From Aulostomus chinensis (taxonomy: Eukaryota > Chordata > Actinopteri > Syngnathiformes > Aulostomidae): 64,000 bases of DNA. The notes beneath the pieces were generated by a model that was not told the origin of the DNA, did not search any database, and was given only the letters and a program-made list of their open reading frames with translations. Location of the stretch: assembly GCA_037954235.1 (NCBI GenBank), contig JBBMOA010000004.1, positions 4,353,001-4,417,000 of the forward strand. The letters run 5' to 3'. The translations under genes and the position numbers were made by a program. This document shows positions 35,096 through 48,062 of this stretch, piece after piece. Each line of letters starts with the position of its first letter. The first letter of the stretch is position 1.

Positions 35096-36471
35096 TAAAA
35101 TGAGATCAGTTACTGATCGTAGATTTTAGCCTGACATTGAGGCAACTAGAGAGCAAGTCCAGCTTCTTTAACATCTGCACTAGGACGTTGCATTTATTGT
35201 TAAATTGTTGAAATCTCTTGGCGAAGGTGATTAATTGAAGAAAATCCTCTTTGTTTGAGTTCATCACGGAGAAATTTACAAGAGGTGACGAATGGAACGG
35301 TCCAGGACGATCACTGGCGGGAGTGAAGTCGTCCTGATTTAGCGCAGAATGATAATGGCAGCGGTGTTGTTTGACAAGATGAGAGAGAAGGTGCAATTTC
35401 AATTCAAGCAGATTTCAAATGAAACAGCACTTTTACTCTTGAGGTGTTATGAAAGTCCCAGTTTTACGAGGCGACCCCATTCCAGTTGATTATAAAGAAG
35501 AGTTAGATTGCTTTAATTGTGTGCAATGACAAGTTGAATGGGAGTACAGACGCTAATTTTCCTTTTTATTCAGTCAAATGGCTGCAGGGATTGATCCTCA
35601 GGTTTAAAAAAAACAAAAAAACAACACAGGGTGAGTTTTTATGGGTCCGAAGTCCCAGTGATGTGTGTCTTCATGTACTGAGAATGACATCCGAAATCAG
35701 TCGGACAGTTTATCATTGACCTCAGACACAAGTCCAGTCCTGGGAATCCTCTCTGAAAGAGCTGTGGATTAGAAAGACGTTCCGTGGTGTGGCAGCTCCA
35801 CTCAGACCCTCAGGCAGATTTGGGTCAAGCGGTGTCAAAGGCTTCGTGTCATGTAGGTACACGGGGAAAGAGAGCCGCCGTCAGGCATTCAGAGTTGGAA
35901 AGGAAGGAATTTCTGCTTCCTTAAATGTTTGTTCGTGGGAGGAAAAAGGTTTAATGGAGAGACGATGGTGTAGATAAAAGTGTTGGTGAAATAAAGAGTG
36001 GCCATGCAGCTCGTGACATTGCCCGTCACACAAGAGATTGTTAGGAGCACTTTTATTTTAAGGGGTCCTTGTGGAACAATAACTTATCAGGTCACCTTTA
36101 AAAAGCCCTTAACTCCGAGCTCAGGTCAGTAAGAGAAAGGCTGTGCGTAGTTGCCTGTGTACTCGACAGTAATGCTTCAAATGTGGGATACTTTCAACTG
36201 TGACATTCATGATTTGAACTCCGTCACACGCCAGTAGAGGAAGTCTTTAGACCTCAGTGCAGGGGTGGAACCGGTCCACGGGGTCATTGGCTCTAAGCTT
36301 GCAGGGGTCCAGGTTTTCTAGTCGCACCTAAAGCTTTTAGGAGAACCGGTGCAGAAATGAGGCAACATGCCATGTAACACATTCGGGTTTTTCTCATCAT
36401 AACCGTTATACCGTAATGCAGATTTATATTAGTACTATAAAATAAAGAACGATACATAAATGATGAGTGAG

Positions 36472-36720
36472 GCGGCATGGCTCGGAGGGGGAGTGGTCGT
36501 CTAGCAACCGAAGGGTCGCTGGTTTGATCCTCACTTCCCTCGGTGACCGTGTCAAAGTATCTTTGAGCAAGATACTGAACCCCTAACTGCTCCTGATGGC
36601 CCTGCAACGGACTGGCGACCCGTCCAGGGTGAACCCCTCGCTGTCAGCTGGGATAGGCCCCACCCCACCCCCGTAATTCTTTAAGGGATAAATGGTACAG
36701 AAAATGGCCGGAGGGATGGA
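36472..36720 (+). mobile_element. SINE-like element with a different head
   Basis: The head has GGCGGCATGGCTCGGAGGG and a box B-like GGTCGCTGGTTTGATCC. It is followed by GTATCTTTGAGCAAGATACT, GCCCTGCAACGGACTGGCGA, CCCGTCCAGGGTGAACCCC and a decayed tail (AAATGGCCGGAGGGATGG). The 3' part is shared with the copy at 8010, but the internal block is not, so this is another subfamily or related family. Confidence 0.7.
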
Positions 36721-38404
36721 CATAAACGATGATGTGTTATTAAATACAGGCACCACTCTTTCTATCCGCATCATTAAAGATGAACATATTAATGCATCAA
36801 GAATTTTAATCCAGCTGGAATATTATTGGTGTTTGGTAGTACCATTCATGATACAGTACTATGTGTTTTTATACTATAGTTGTACTTTTACTGCAGAGTT
36901 TTGAGTGTTACCTCCACACCAAAGCTCTGTGAATCATCCCAATTTACACTGTCTCCATTTATGATACATGGTGGGTTTTTTTTTAGGATTTGTCTCCAAT
37001 CCTGCACAAAAAAACCCAACAAAACAAAACCCCTTCTGTCATCGATTGAAGTCAAAGTTCAGCCACAAAGCAGTTCTGGAAAAAAAAAAAAAAGTGGATC
37101 AGTAACTTTGTAGCTGTAGATACGCTTGTGAGCCGCAGTCAGCGTGCGGCACAGTGGGACCCGCGGCGGCTGCATGGAGTGAAGCTGGCGGCTCCGTTCA
37201 ACATTCCAATCATCGAGATGAGATGCTGATTTGCTACAGGAGGAATATTATCACTTGAGCTGTGTCTTCTGTGAGACACTGTCGATGATCTGCAGCGGAA
37301 TTTTTATTTCATAGATAGATGATAGCGAGATAGTGTACAGGCACAAATCCTTGTCAAAATAATATGCGTAGAAAAATGATGGAAAACTCAAGAAAAGGTG
37401 TACAGTCAAGAAAGAGGCGGCATGCTTTTGCATCTTCCTCCCGGTGTTTGCGAGCCATTCTGATGTGCTCAGACGTAAAGCTAGTTGGGCAGTGTCCTGA
37501 AATTGTCACAAAATATGAATAAATGCTCACAATCTGGAGCCCTCCTGATGGAGGGAAGGGTTTGGTGTCGCTGCTGGACGACCTGAGTCGATGCTGGTGG
37601 GGAACGGTGGGTGGATGCAATCTCTCCTCAGTCAGACGTGTCCTGTGTTGTGTTTTGTTGGAACTTCCATGTAAATACTGGGATTGGGACGTCCCCTCCT
37701 GCTCTCCTGCGTGTCTGCTTAAATAACATGACAGCATGAGGCAGCAGGATTTCAGACCTCACCCATAATCTGGTTTACCAGTCAGAAACAAAGCTCAGCA
37801 GTCAAAACGCCACCCAACGTTCAGACTACGTGAGGACGAGTGCAGGGCAGTGATCTGTTTCTGTCATGTTCTGACTGCACTAACAATCCTCTCCCTTTTC
37901 CATCAGAGTATTCAGTCGGTTTCTGCTAAAGAAGCAGGACGCTGTTGTTAAATGTATCGGCTATCGACTATCAGATGCATCTGAAAGATGTAGAATATTC
38001 AATTAATAAAACTGCAGCATTCTGACTTGACTGAGTTCGGGATGCAGCAGCAGAGGTGCAGTCATTAAGCATTGCTTCCTTTTTATGCATCTATTATTAA
38101 TCTGCAGAAAGAGGGGATTTTTAGAGAACTCAGCCTGGAAGCACAGCTTTGGGCTCATGTGACATAAAGATAATATGCGTGTGTTTAATGCTGCAGTAAT
38201 ACTCCTTTAGCATACAGAAACAACGTCGATGCCACGATCGCCTTGTTCTACTTGGCAAATTCGAAGTCATGTCAAATCCCTCGCAGCGATGGTAGACGTA
38301 GGTAAGCAGAGCCTTCCTGCCTGTGTAATCTCCTGTAAACCGATTTAAATTGAGCACAATTTATCTTTAATGGTCAGTATCAGCTGTAATCCATAAGGGT
38401 AATG

Positions 38405-38482
38405 CACATTAATCAATTGCTTAATTGATTCATTACCTAAAGTGGTTGTTAATTAATGCAGTTCGATTAATCAATCACAGTT
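38405..38482. promoter_or_regulatory. candidate homeodomain-site cluster
   Basis: About eight TAAT/ATTA cores occur within 78 bases. They include a palindromic pair, AATCAATT (38411-38418) and AATTGATT (38423-38430), and later TTAATTAATG and GATTAATCAATC. It is AT-rich but not low-complexity. Function is inferred. Confidence 0.35.
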
Positions 38483-38570
38483 GCAGTAGAAACCTGTGGT
38501 GGTTTTTCAAGTTAATCAAACTGACTTCAAATGACCCCCTTGTGTCCTGTGTCCAGGGGCAATATTCATA

Positions 38571-38602
<32 letters not shown>

Positions 38603-38603
38603 G

Positions 38604-38635
<32 letters not shown>
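38571..38635 (+). repeat. (TG)12 (GA)~20 compound microsatellite
   Basis: TG 38571-38594, passing into GA with one GGGG interruption to 38635. Confidence 0.95.
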
Positions 38636-38638
<3 letters not shown>

Positions 38639-39238
38639 CCAATATTTACTCGTGGAACTGTTCTCACAGTTCCTATTGATTGTGGAACAGTAAAAAGTGT
38701 GCACTCTTGCACCCTGTTTTCCTAAAGTCCTATTGATTGTGCTTTGGCAGGGCCGCGGGACAGTAAAATCAGGCAGTGGTTGGCGTTGGACTCTAATGAA
38801 AAGTTGGCTGTGAAGATCCTCCCCAGTTTCCAGTTTTGACTCATTGGCCTTTGGAAATAGTGATGTCAGAAAGCCATCGACCTAACACACTTCATCCCTG
38901 CCCTCCCACCCATGAAGTGCCGTCTAAAACTCCCAGAGGTCCTACCAATTCAAGCTGGAGGGCGTCGAATCTAGATAGTGTGTAAGAGCTTGAATCAGCA
39001 AGGACATCGGATGCTGTCTTACATCCTCCAGGCACAATAACGTAATACAGATGCTGGCGATAAAATGTGTAATACATGCAGAAGATTGTGGCACGGATTG
39101 TTTTCTGTGTTCTTCCTGGAGTGAAGATGTGGGAAATTACATGAAGGATTGAGTGATTTTAATTCCTGCCGCTGTATCTTTAATTAAAACAGTAACTGGG
39201 GAATGTGCTCTGGTCACTGTAATCTGATAGAGCTCGGC

Positions 39239-39239
39239 T

Positions 39240-39326
<87 letters not shown>
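39239..39326 (+). repeat. (TG)~43 microsatellite
   Basis: TG run of about 88 bases with one A substitution near its start. Confidence 0.95.
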
Positions 39327-39327
<1 letters not shown>

Positions 39328-42300
39328 TGTGTACGCTGAAATGGGAGGGGATGAAGGAGACAGGGAGAAGAATGGGCAGCAGTTGGAGAGGTTAGAGACT
39401 AGCAGGGTCATTTGTCTATCTGCTTGTCAGCTGGTTAGAGAAAGAATCCTCTCAGATCAGCGTTTTCCTCCAAGGAAGGCGGGTTCTTCACTTCTTGCAA
39501 CAGTGGCAACATGTCATTCACAGAAAACATCATCCCTCCCTTCGGATGATCCGGTTCATGATGTATTTTTCAGGATATACACACTCAGACATTGAAGGGA
39601 ACTGAGCTGGACCCTGTGTCTGTGTTATTCACAAGCTAACCCTCCAGACTATTGATCCCGTGACCGTCAGGCTGCTCGAGTGCGATACATCCACACATTC
39701 TCAAGGAAATGACGGGTGAGAAGCGTGCTTATCCTTCTGCGGCTTCAATTGGCACTTTCCCGACATGTCAGAGGTAGAGATGAGGTCATACCTCTGCTCA
39801 ATCAATCGTCGTGTCTCTGTTCATTTAGCTGATCAATAGCTACTTAAGAAGTTTGATCTCCTTTGTGCGTGAGTTCACAGTCATTTGAATGGATTTAGCT
39901 TCTTTTTTTCCTGTCATCACAAAGCTCGGGCCCTGTAGGCCACTGTGACACGAGTGTGGTGTGTGTGTGATAACAGGCTTCGTCATGCCTTATGGATCTG
40001 TTTTTTTTTTTTTTTTTACCCCCATTTCCAACTGACAGAGATGCAGGTTTAATCCGACATTAGCTTGGCGATAGTGCATTAGTGTGTCGTGTCGGAGGGG
40101 TAGAATATTTCTGATGCTACGCTGCTCCACCGAAACAAATTGCGTGTTACTCTTTAGAAAACTAATGGAAGCTCTATCGATTCCAACGTGGCCAGCCACT
40201 TGCTTTGTCTCGGCTGTCAGATTGCGTCTAAAGCAATTTCATAAAGATCATTATTTTCTTTCTGGGGATGTCTTGCTGCTAAACAAGATCCTCCTATGTT
40301 CAGTTCTGCCTTTTGTGCTGGTTACGCAGCTCTTATGCTCCAATTGAAAATGAATTAGAATAGAATGACACATAATGAAAATCACTAAAAAACATTACCA
40401 TGTCACATCCCCTTAGCTTATTGCACCCTTGAATAGATTGCTTGCGGGGTTCCAATTCCTATTTTCGATCTAAACGAGTATGAGAAAATGGGTTTCGCCC
40501 ACTGTAAAGGACAAGCCATAACATTATGGGTCATAACAAGGATTGTCGCTCCTTTATTGTCTAATACCATTACGCCATGTCGAGGGAAAGGTGCTGACAC
40601 GCGTTTTAGTCACGCTGCAAAGTGATATATAAGTCAACACATTTGCTGCACCCGGGCTGATCATCATTGGCATAATTGACATAGAATTCCAGTGTCAAAA
40701 TACAATCCAACAGGTCGCTTGAATAACATTATTCAAATGACGGCGCGTTGTCTCTTGTTTACTTGTTAGAACCTCTTTGTCTTATGAAATTGTGGAGTGT
40801 TTATTGGAGACAGAGTCTCTGATCCATAAAATTTGATACACAAAGCTGGAACATGCCATCAATCCCACGCTGATTAATGTGTTTTGCAAGATGAAGTCAA
40901 TGGAAATTCGTCAACTTTTATTAATACGGTTAAAAAAAAAACAAACGTACATAATAGGAGTAATTATTTCCGGGGTCAGTGTCAGTAGGGATGGCTCCAT
41001 CCCACTGTGTGATTCCACAGCCTTGATACCGAGGATAGCAGCTGATGAAAGAAAGAAAATACCTGACACGGTTATGCAACACCTGACACATGCTGCTGTT
41101 CTCACACGACGGCATGTTGTGCAGTGTTCACCTGAGCCTTTATGCAGGAATTCAGGCGAATCCATCAGATATATCAATATTCATCAGAACCGCCTGTGTC
41201 ATCTCCTGTAGGTCTCCCTCTGAAGGCCTCTGACACAAAGACCTTCAGAGCAGATGGAATTTTCCAACACTTTATGGAACAAGCAGCTTTTCATTTGGAT
41301 TGGCTCTTACAAGCAGTGGGCACCCAGGACCTGGTTCACCAGTTTTCCTTCCTTGGACCCCATTTGGGAGTAACGATCAGGAAGTGTTGGCTTTAGATGT
41401 CAGAATTCACCTCTTGCCAAAATTTCTCAGCTCTTTTGATTTTTTTTTTTTCCTCTTTCTGAAATATGGATATCATCAACTGAGTGTTCTGGCGCCGATC
41501 CACCAATCGGGGCCAGTATCAGGCTGATAACCGTACAAGTACATCCTTCAGTATAAGATAGATGCAGATACTCTCCCGCACAAAAACAGAGGAGGAAGTG
41601 AGCAGAGGACAGCCGCTTTAAAATGGCTTAAACAAGGAAATAAGCCTCAGTATTATATCTGATTGTACACGAGATAAGCGCCACTAAAAATGTCCTTTCA
41701 AGTGGTATTATTTTTTTTGCTGATATTTCTACATCTCCTGCAGAAGAGCTGAAGTTAGCACAGCATCTCCCGCACCGCTGTGTTGTGCTCCCTCGCTTTT
41801 AATAACCCTCCCCCCCCCTTTTTTTTCCCTTTTCTTTTTTACAGCCGAGTCGTTCCTACATATAGTTTTATGCTTGTGTTTACAGCCCTGTCAATACAAC
41901 AGCAGGACGGGGAAGAAGAAAAGAAGGGGGAAAAAAAGAAAAGAAAGAAAAAAAAAACCAGCCGGCGATGCTGTTTCATCATAATCATTACGGTCCATTC
42001 CACATGGGGGAGAGGAACTTCATTATTGTACCTGCAGGGACTATTTAAACCAAATTCATGAATACAGAAGGCTTTCTGCTGTGGCGTCTTTACAGTACGC
42101 CGAGTTCTTCACAGAGAAGTAATACACAGAGTATATAGACTATCCATGATAATTTAGTTGTACTGCATATTATGGCTGCCAAACCAGCATGGGTTTGTTA
42201 GCTGTTTGCTCACATAGAGGAAGACATAAGGGGGCAACCAGGTCACTGCTTTTTCATCATCTCAGGAGAAATGCACATACTTCTATTTGCGATGCGTTGA

Positions 42301-42878
42301 TAGGCTCTGACTCGGCCTCACATCTTTTCTCTTTTAAAATGTAGCCATGTCTTCTTATATTCTATGTTTTCCCAGGTTATTATCACCAGGAAACCTCACC
42401 GTGAGGCCATGAATCGGAGGTTGCCGAGACAGCATTACACCACAGTGTGAAACAGGCAAAAGGGATTTTTTTTAATTTTATTTTAATAATCATATGTATT
42501 CAGCAAATGAAATATGCCAGGCTTGCACATTTGCCTTGCTGAACAGACAAGAAATTATACCTTTTGCACTGCCACATAAGCCCAAAGAATAATACCACAC
42601 CAATGAGTTGAAAGGAAATAAGGCTTCTGGGATTCAGGAAAGGGAACGTCCTCACTAAAACCAAATGTGAGAGAGAGACGAGACGTTGCCATGTAGGTCT
42701 TTTTGGCGTGATTTACATCCTACATGTGTTCCCGCTTGCCTCAGTGCACCTGTACACCTACGCCTGTAAACACAGCTTTTCTGCAGAGGTTTGTTGGTGG
42801 GTAGCAGACAAATGTCATGGCCTTGAACATCTGTGCAAGTTAAAAGGCAGAGGTGCAGTCACACATGCAAATGCACAG

Positions 42879-42879
<1 letters not shown>
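39327..42879. other. tafa5 intron 1, unique-looking stretch
   Basis: No exon recognised. 40000-40400 is of mixed composition without repeats and would be a reasonable place to test for conserved non-coding sequence. Confidence 0.45.
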
Positions 42880-42938
<59 letters not shown>

Positions 42939-43101
42939 GTTCTGCTACACTTGAACCTGACAGCCTGTATGCTCTATCTGTGTGTGTGTGTGTGTGTTTG
43001 CTTTGGTACATTGCAGTGAAAATTCCTGTAGCTGCACATATTTTATCAAACAGACTGTCTGAATGCGTGGCATGGAGTGTGTGTGTGTGTGTGTGTGTAT
43101 G
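42880..43101 (+). repeat. opposed (CA)~29 and (TG)n tracts
   Basis: CA 42880-42937, TG about 42979-42997 and TG 43077-43101. The CA tract is the reverse complement of the TG tracts on the same strand. Confidence 0.95.
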
Positions 43102-43176
43102 TATGTGTGAAGTTTCATCATAAATTCTTAACACACACTCTTGTTCAAGATAGTGAATGAATGCTGCAAGCATGTG

Positions 43177-43520
43177 TATGCACACACACACACACACACA
43201 CACACGTGCACACGCGATGAGGCGTCTGTATATACATATGCATACACAGCCACAAAGGGTCATTCGCCCACACAGTGTGGCGAGTTCTTAAGGGACTCCA
43301 GAGAGGATGAGATATTGCTCCAGAGACCCCCCCCCCCACACACACACATATACACACACACATACACACACAAACACACCATTCCGAGGAATTACTCAGG
43401 CAATCATGTCAAAAACGGAGATGTGTGTGAACGAGAAAAGCATCTGCTACTTGTTCTGCATGTCAGCAGCTTGATAACCTGACATATAACATGCGCGCGC
43501 ACACACACACACACACACAT
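43177..43520 (+). repeat. cluster of (CA)n tracts
   Basis: CA runs at 43177-43206, 43338-43380 (broken by ATA and AAA) and 43498-43519, with a CGCGCG step at about 43493. Confidence 0.9.
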
Positions 43521-43845
43521 CCACAAAATGTGAGCGTCATCTGTCATTTGGTTACCACACACTGACAGATACAGTACATTCCAGTTATCATTGGAAGACT
43601 TGACATGATCTCTCGCTGGCACACAGAAACAGACACAAATAACACACAGGCCGTCTGACATGTAGGCAGACGAAGAGGCGGAACTGACATCACGCCGATG
43701 GCGGCGAAGTAGAGCCGTGGACACCTCAGCCATAATGGCCTCTGATAGGTGAACAGCGCATAGCCACCCACCTGTCTTTTGTCCCAGGTGGAGCCACTTT
43801 AGCAAATTGACTCTTTAATAGATTGAAATGGTTGCTTTGCTAGCA

Positions 43846-44042
43846 CGTGTGTGTGTGTGTGTGTGTGTGAGAGAGAAACTGCTGCCCCTAGCTGCGGGAG
43901 CTTTAATGGTGGAAATTTTTCAGTTGGTAATGAAATAATTGGCATAAACTGTTACACATGCAATTTCTAATGCACATAAATTTACAAATGTGTACAAATG
44001 AGGTTAAACATAGTTTTACACTTTCACCGACACACATGCACA

Positions 44043-44079
<37 letters not shown>
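43846..44079 (+). repeat. opposed (TG)n and (CA)n tracts
   Basis: TG 43846-43869, ending in GAGAGA, and CA 44033-44079. They are reverse complements separated by about 160 bases. Confidence 0.95.
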
Positions 44080-44081
<2 letters not shown>

Positions 44082-45254
44082 CCAGCCATGTGTACAGATA
44101 ACAGCCTCGTGAAGGAGCCTGATGCACCATTTCGTCTGGTTGTAGCTACAAATGAACTAACCCAGTGGCTGAATATGGACAGACTGTGACAGGAAATGAG
44201 GCAGAAAGGAACAGACGAATAAAGACGAAGGGGGGGGAGAAAAGATACTAGATATATATTTATATTCAGAGAGTAAAGTGCGTGAAAGAGTGAAAAAGAG
44301 TGACGATGCAGACAGGGGGAGAGGGGAGGGAGACCGACAGAAAGAGAGAGAGTCACAGGTTGTTGCCGATGGGTTGCTTCCTGAAATAAATTCTTTTTCA
44401 GGGAGGGTTACCATGGCAACTCAGGTAACGGCAAGCAGGGATTGGTTGTGCTAGTAACCTGTACCAGAGCTGAGAGAGTGAGAGAATATCCAAATTGTGT
44501 GAGCAGTTTTAGTGACACTCTTCAGATTATCCAGCACCGTTTCATCTGTTAAATGGGAGGATTATTTACATTGCTGTCATTGCAGGAAATGATTCTGATT
44601 ATTTTGACGGGGACGTGGTCCGGATCATAGATTTTGTTTGATGATAATATGCTTAATAATGTCGCTATTACAGCCAGCCAGAGACTCAAATGCTGTACCC
44701 CAAAATGTATGAATAAGTGATTTGGTTTCTGTAGCTGGAGCCCGTTTCTAAAAATAGACAATATCCCCAGTGGTTTACAATAAAAAATGTAAATCTGATG
44801 AGTTTTCAAAGAAAAGTTTTGTATTTATATGTGGCCTGATCTCAGTTTGGATAAATTGTAACCCACTTCAGACGGACACTTCCTGTATGATAAAGGGTGT
44901 CATTGTGGAAACTTCCAAGTCAAAGGATATTGAATTCTGAGGAAGAAAACTTTATCAAACTTCTTTTTTTTTTAACACTTTTGTGATATCTTAAAAGAAG
45001 ACAATTTTCATGCAAAATCCTGTGGATGTCTGAGCCCAAATCCCTGCAGCAAGAACTTTCAATTTATTCTCAGTGGAAAATAAACTATTTTAAGATTGTA
45101 TTGCAACACGAGTTGAAGTCTGGTTTGGTTGGGGCGCTTGGTTTGGGGTATGGAAATATTGTTTTTGTTAGGGATTATAGATATTCATTCTAACAATTTA
45201 TTTTTAAAAAATGGTTGCGAATTCCCTGACCACTCACTCACTATATGATGTCAC

Positions 45255-45875
45255 TAGGACATCAGCTGCAAATGTCCCAAAATCTCCCTAAAAACCACCT
45301 GCAGTGGTTGCCATAACAACAGTTGAAATTGTCCGATCATCAAGCTAAAAACTGCTGTGTTTGTTTCCATAACAACAGCTGTAAAAGTCCTTACATTGTG
45401 TTAAAAGTTCCTGTGTTTGTTGCCATAAGAACGGCTGAAAAAAGTGTTGCTGTCTTGCTAAAAACACACACTTCATTCGCCCTAACAAAGTCCTGTAGTC
45501 TCATGGGAAACTATCTGCTTCTGTTGCCATCACAACAGCTGTAAAAGTTGCTACATTTTGCCAAAAACACCTGTGTTTCTGTGCCATAAAAACAGCTGCA
45601 GATGCTCCAACGTCTGCCTAAAACACCTGCGTTTGTTGCCGTAACAGCAGCTGCAAATATCCTGACATCCCGCTAAAAACACCTGCAATGCCTGTTTTAA
45701 CATCTGTATCAGTGTCGCCATCTTGATAAAAATACTCACTTTTTTAACCCACGCCTGTTCTGCCCTAACAATGGCTACAAGTGTCCCGACATCTGTTTTT
45801 TTTCTTAAATAGATGTCTGCTTTTATCGCCATAACAACAGCTTCAAATGCTCCGACATTTCAATAACAACTGAAA
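45255..45875 (+). repeat. degenerate 56-bp minisatellite, about 11 copies
   Basis: The consensus is roughly CACCTGYGTTTGTTGCCATA + ACAACAGCTGYAAAWGTCC + (G)ACATYTTGCTAAAA. CCATAAC anchors at 45311, 45367, 45423, 45481, 45527, 45583, 45639 and 45829 give a dominant spacing of 56. Copies differ by many substitutions and small indels, so the array is old. Confidence 0.85.
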
Positions 45876-46690
45876 TGTCCCAAAGTTTCACTGAAAACGC
45901 CCACAATGGCCGCAGTGGCATCTGTCTCATGGCGCACAAGGGGAAGAGTTATGAACGGATTATTGTGCAGTACTTTTGGAAGGTGTAATAACGAAGGATG
46001 AATGAACAGTCTGGTGATTTGCTTTATTTTTTTAATTCAAGCAATTTGTTTCACACTCCTGAACGGAATCTAGCGCGGATACTTTAGTGAGAGACACATT
46101 CCTGAGTGGGTTCAGTGTTACCAGGCGTGTTGAATGACTCGAGCTCTCACCATATGTAGAGAAACATCCCGCCCCGCTCAAAGGTCAGAGGTGAAATCTG
46201 TTAACTGACGTGTCGCTCCTGGTTTATTTGAGTGTCCTCATTCACTTCTGCTTCATTATTTCCAAACCTAATCAGACGATAGCAGCAAGTAAGTAGCATG
46301 TAAAGCGTAATCTAACCCAGCAGTATGACTGATTGAAATGATGTCTTGCCTTATTTTGCCTGCATTTGTAAGTGAGTCAAACCAGCATAAAATTGTTCCC
46401 TTTTTTTGTTCATATAATTTCAATGTTTTTTTTTTCTTTTCTTTTGCTTCCTGATCCCTGATTAAGTACCTCCCATACCATTGTTTGCTCTGTTTTAAAG
46501 CTAATATGGAAACAGTTATTCATTTTTATTCAAGCTCACATTTTGCTTTGCGTGAGGATGCAGCATTTGAGCCAAACGCTGGTTGCAATTACCCAACATT
46601 CTCAAAATAGCCCCATACTGGTGCAGCACACGTACATGTGTCTTCCAGTGTAGCCCTCTGGAGCTGAGAGGACATAGAGATGTGTGTCTC

Positions 46691-46693
<3 letters not shown>

Positions 46694-46753
<60 letters not shown>
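46694..46753 (+). repeat. (TG)~29 microsatellite
   Basis: TG run ending in CGTGTAAG. Confidence 0.95.
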
Positions 46754-46923
46754 AAGAAGTGTGGGAGATGCAAATGTAGAGAAGCTGTGCCAGTGAACAT
46801 CTCCGCAGGGGGGTGTGTAAGGTTGTGTAATACCTGTGTATGCGCGCATGCATGCAGGTGTTATCCCATGCATCCCTGTGTGCTTGTGTGTCTATATACA
46901 TCCAGTCAATGTGTGCACTACTA

Positions 46924-46927
<4 letters not shown>

Positions 46928-46972
<45 letters not shown>
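46928..46972 (+). repeat. (TG)~22 microsatellite
   Basis: Uninterrupted TG run. Confidence 0.95.
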
Positions 46973-46975
<3 letters not shown>

Positions 46976-48062
46976 CTGGGATCCTGCAACACACAGCTAG
47001 TCAATAATTAGCACAGACAGCGGGGGGGGGGGGTGAGAGAAAACAAGAGGGAGACAAAAAAAATGAAAAGGAAAAATAAGAAATAATAAGACCAGCGAGT
47101 GTTGCTGATTCCTCAAACCCTCCCGCCCACCCTCCGGTTACCGTGGAAATCCAGATAAGGATGTTTCCTCTCTTATTCTTCGAACAGGGCTCTGCATTGG
47201 ATGTGACGGTGCCTGAATACCAATTACACTGGCCTGGCACCTCCTCCACTGGAGATAGATAGAAATAGGGGTTGTGGGTGCAAGAAAGGGCGACGGTGGG
47301 GGGCAAGAGGGGCACACAGAGAGGGACGGAGGGGGATGAATGCAGGGGCTGACCACATAATATGAGTGAATGAGGGTGGCTGAAGAGGCTGAGGGGAGGA
47401 CAACCGTGGGAGTTTAGGAGGCGATAAACAACAGGAACTATCAACGCTGAACTTTTCTCTCTCAGGGCGCCACAGCGATGTGTCCTCCCTGTCCAGTAGT
47501 GTCCTCGACCATCTCTGAGGTTAAAGCCTTTTTCTTAAAGTGATGTTCGACCATTTGCTGGTAATAATGGTGGAGGCCTGATGATAGCTCGGGTGTTGAA
47601 GCCAGTGAATAATTTATCATTTATGCCGCGCCGCAGTGAGCACATAGTCTCCATTAAAGCACATTGACTGTCTGTGCTCCGGCTGTAGCCTCTGGCTTTA
47701 TTACTAATGCACAAACGTGTGCTCACATGCAGACACACATATAGTCACACTGGAATACACACACACACACTCACACACTCAAAAGAACTTCCTCTACATA
47801 CTTGACGTGCTCCCATCACTCCTTCTTTCATTCCTGGGTCCTTGTTTCCTTCTCTTTTATTATGCAAAATGCTATAGGCCTATTAAGTCGTACCATTTCC
47901 TCTAAAGGAGCATCTTATGTTGCCAAAAACAGGCTGCGAGATGAGAATTCAGGTTGTGATGAACTCTGAAAGAATGGACAAGTCCTCTGAGGGGAGTTAC
48001 AATTAAGGAGGCAGTGCATATTTAACTCCCTAAGCGCGAACACTTGGGCTCCAACTGCTGCT

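Larger units (their letters stand above)
33079..38570. other. tafa5 intron 1, repeat-poor portion
   Basis: Except for the SINE-like copy at 36472 and poly-A/T runs, this portion is largely unique-looking and contains the two candidate motif clusters. No second tafa5 exon was found. Confidence 0.5.
44080..48062. other. tafa5 intron 1 with minisatellite and microsatellites
   Basis: Outside the 56-bp array and the TG tracts nothing is supported. A G run of about 11 lies near 47022. Confidence 0.5.

Noticed and set aside
42880..44079. CRISPR-like array from regularly spaced CA tracts
   Set aside because: These are simple dinucleotide tracts with irregular spacing in a vertebrate genome.
45255..45875. 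coding tandem repeat
   Set aside because: The 56-base period is not a multiple of three and indels break every frame.
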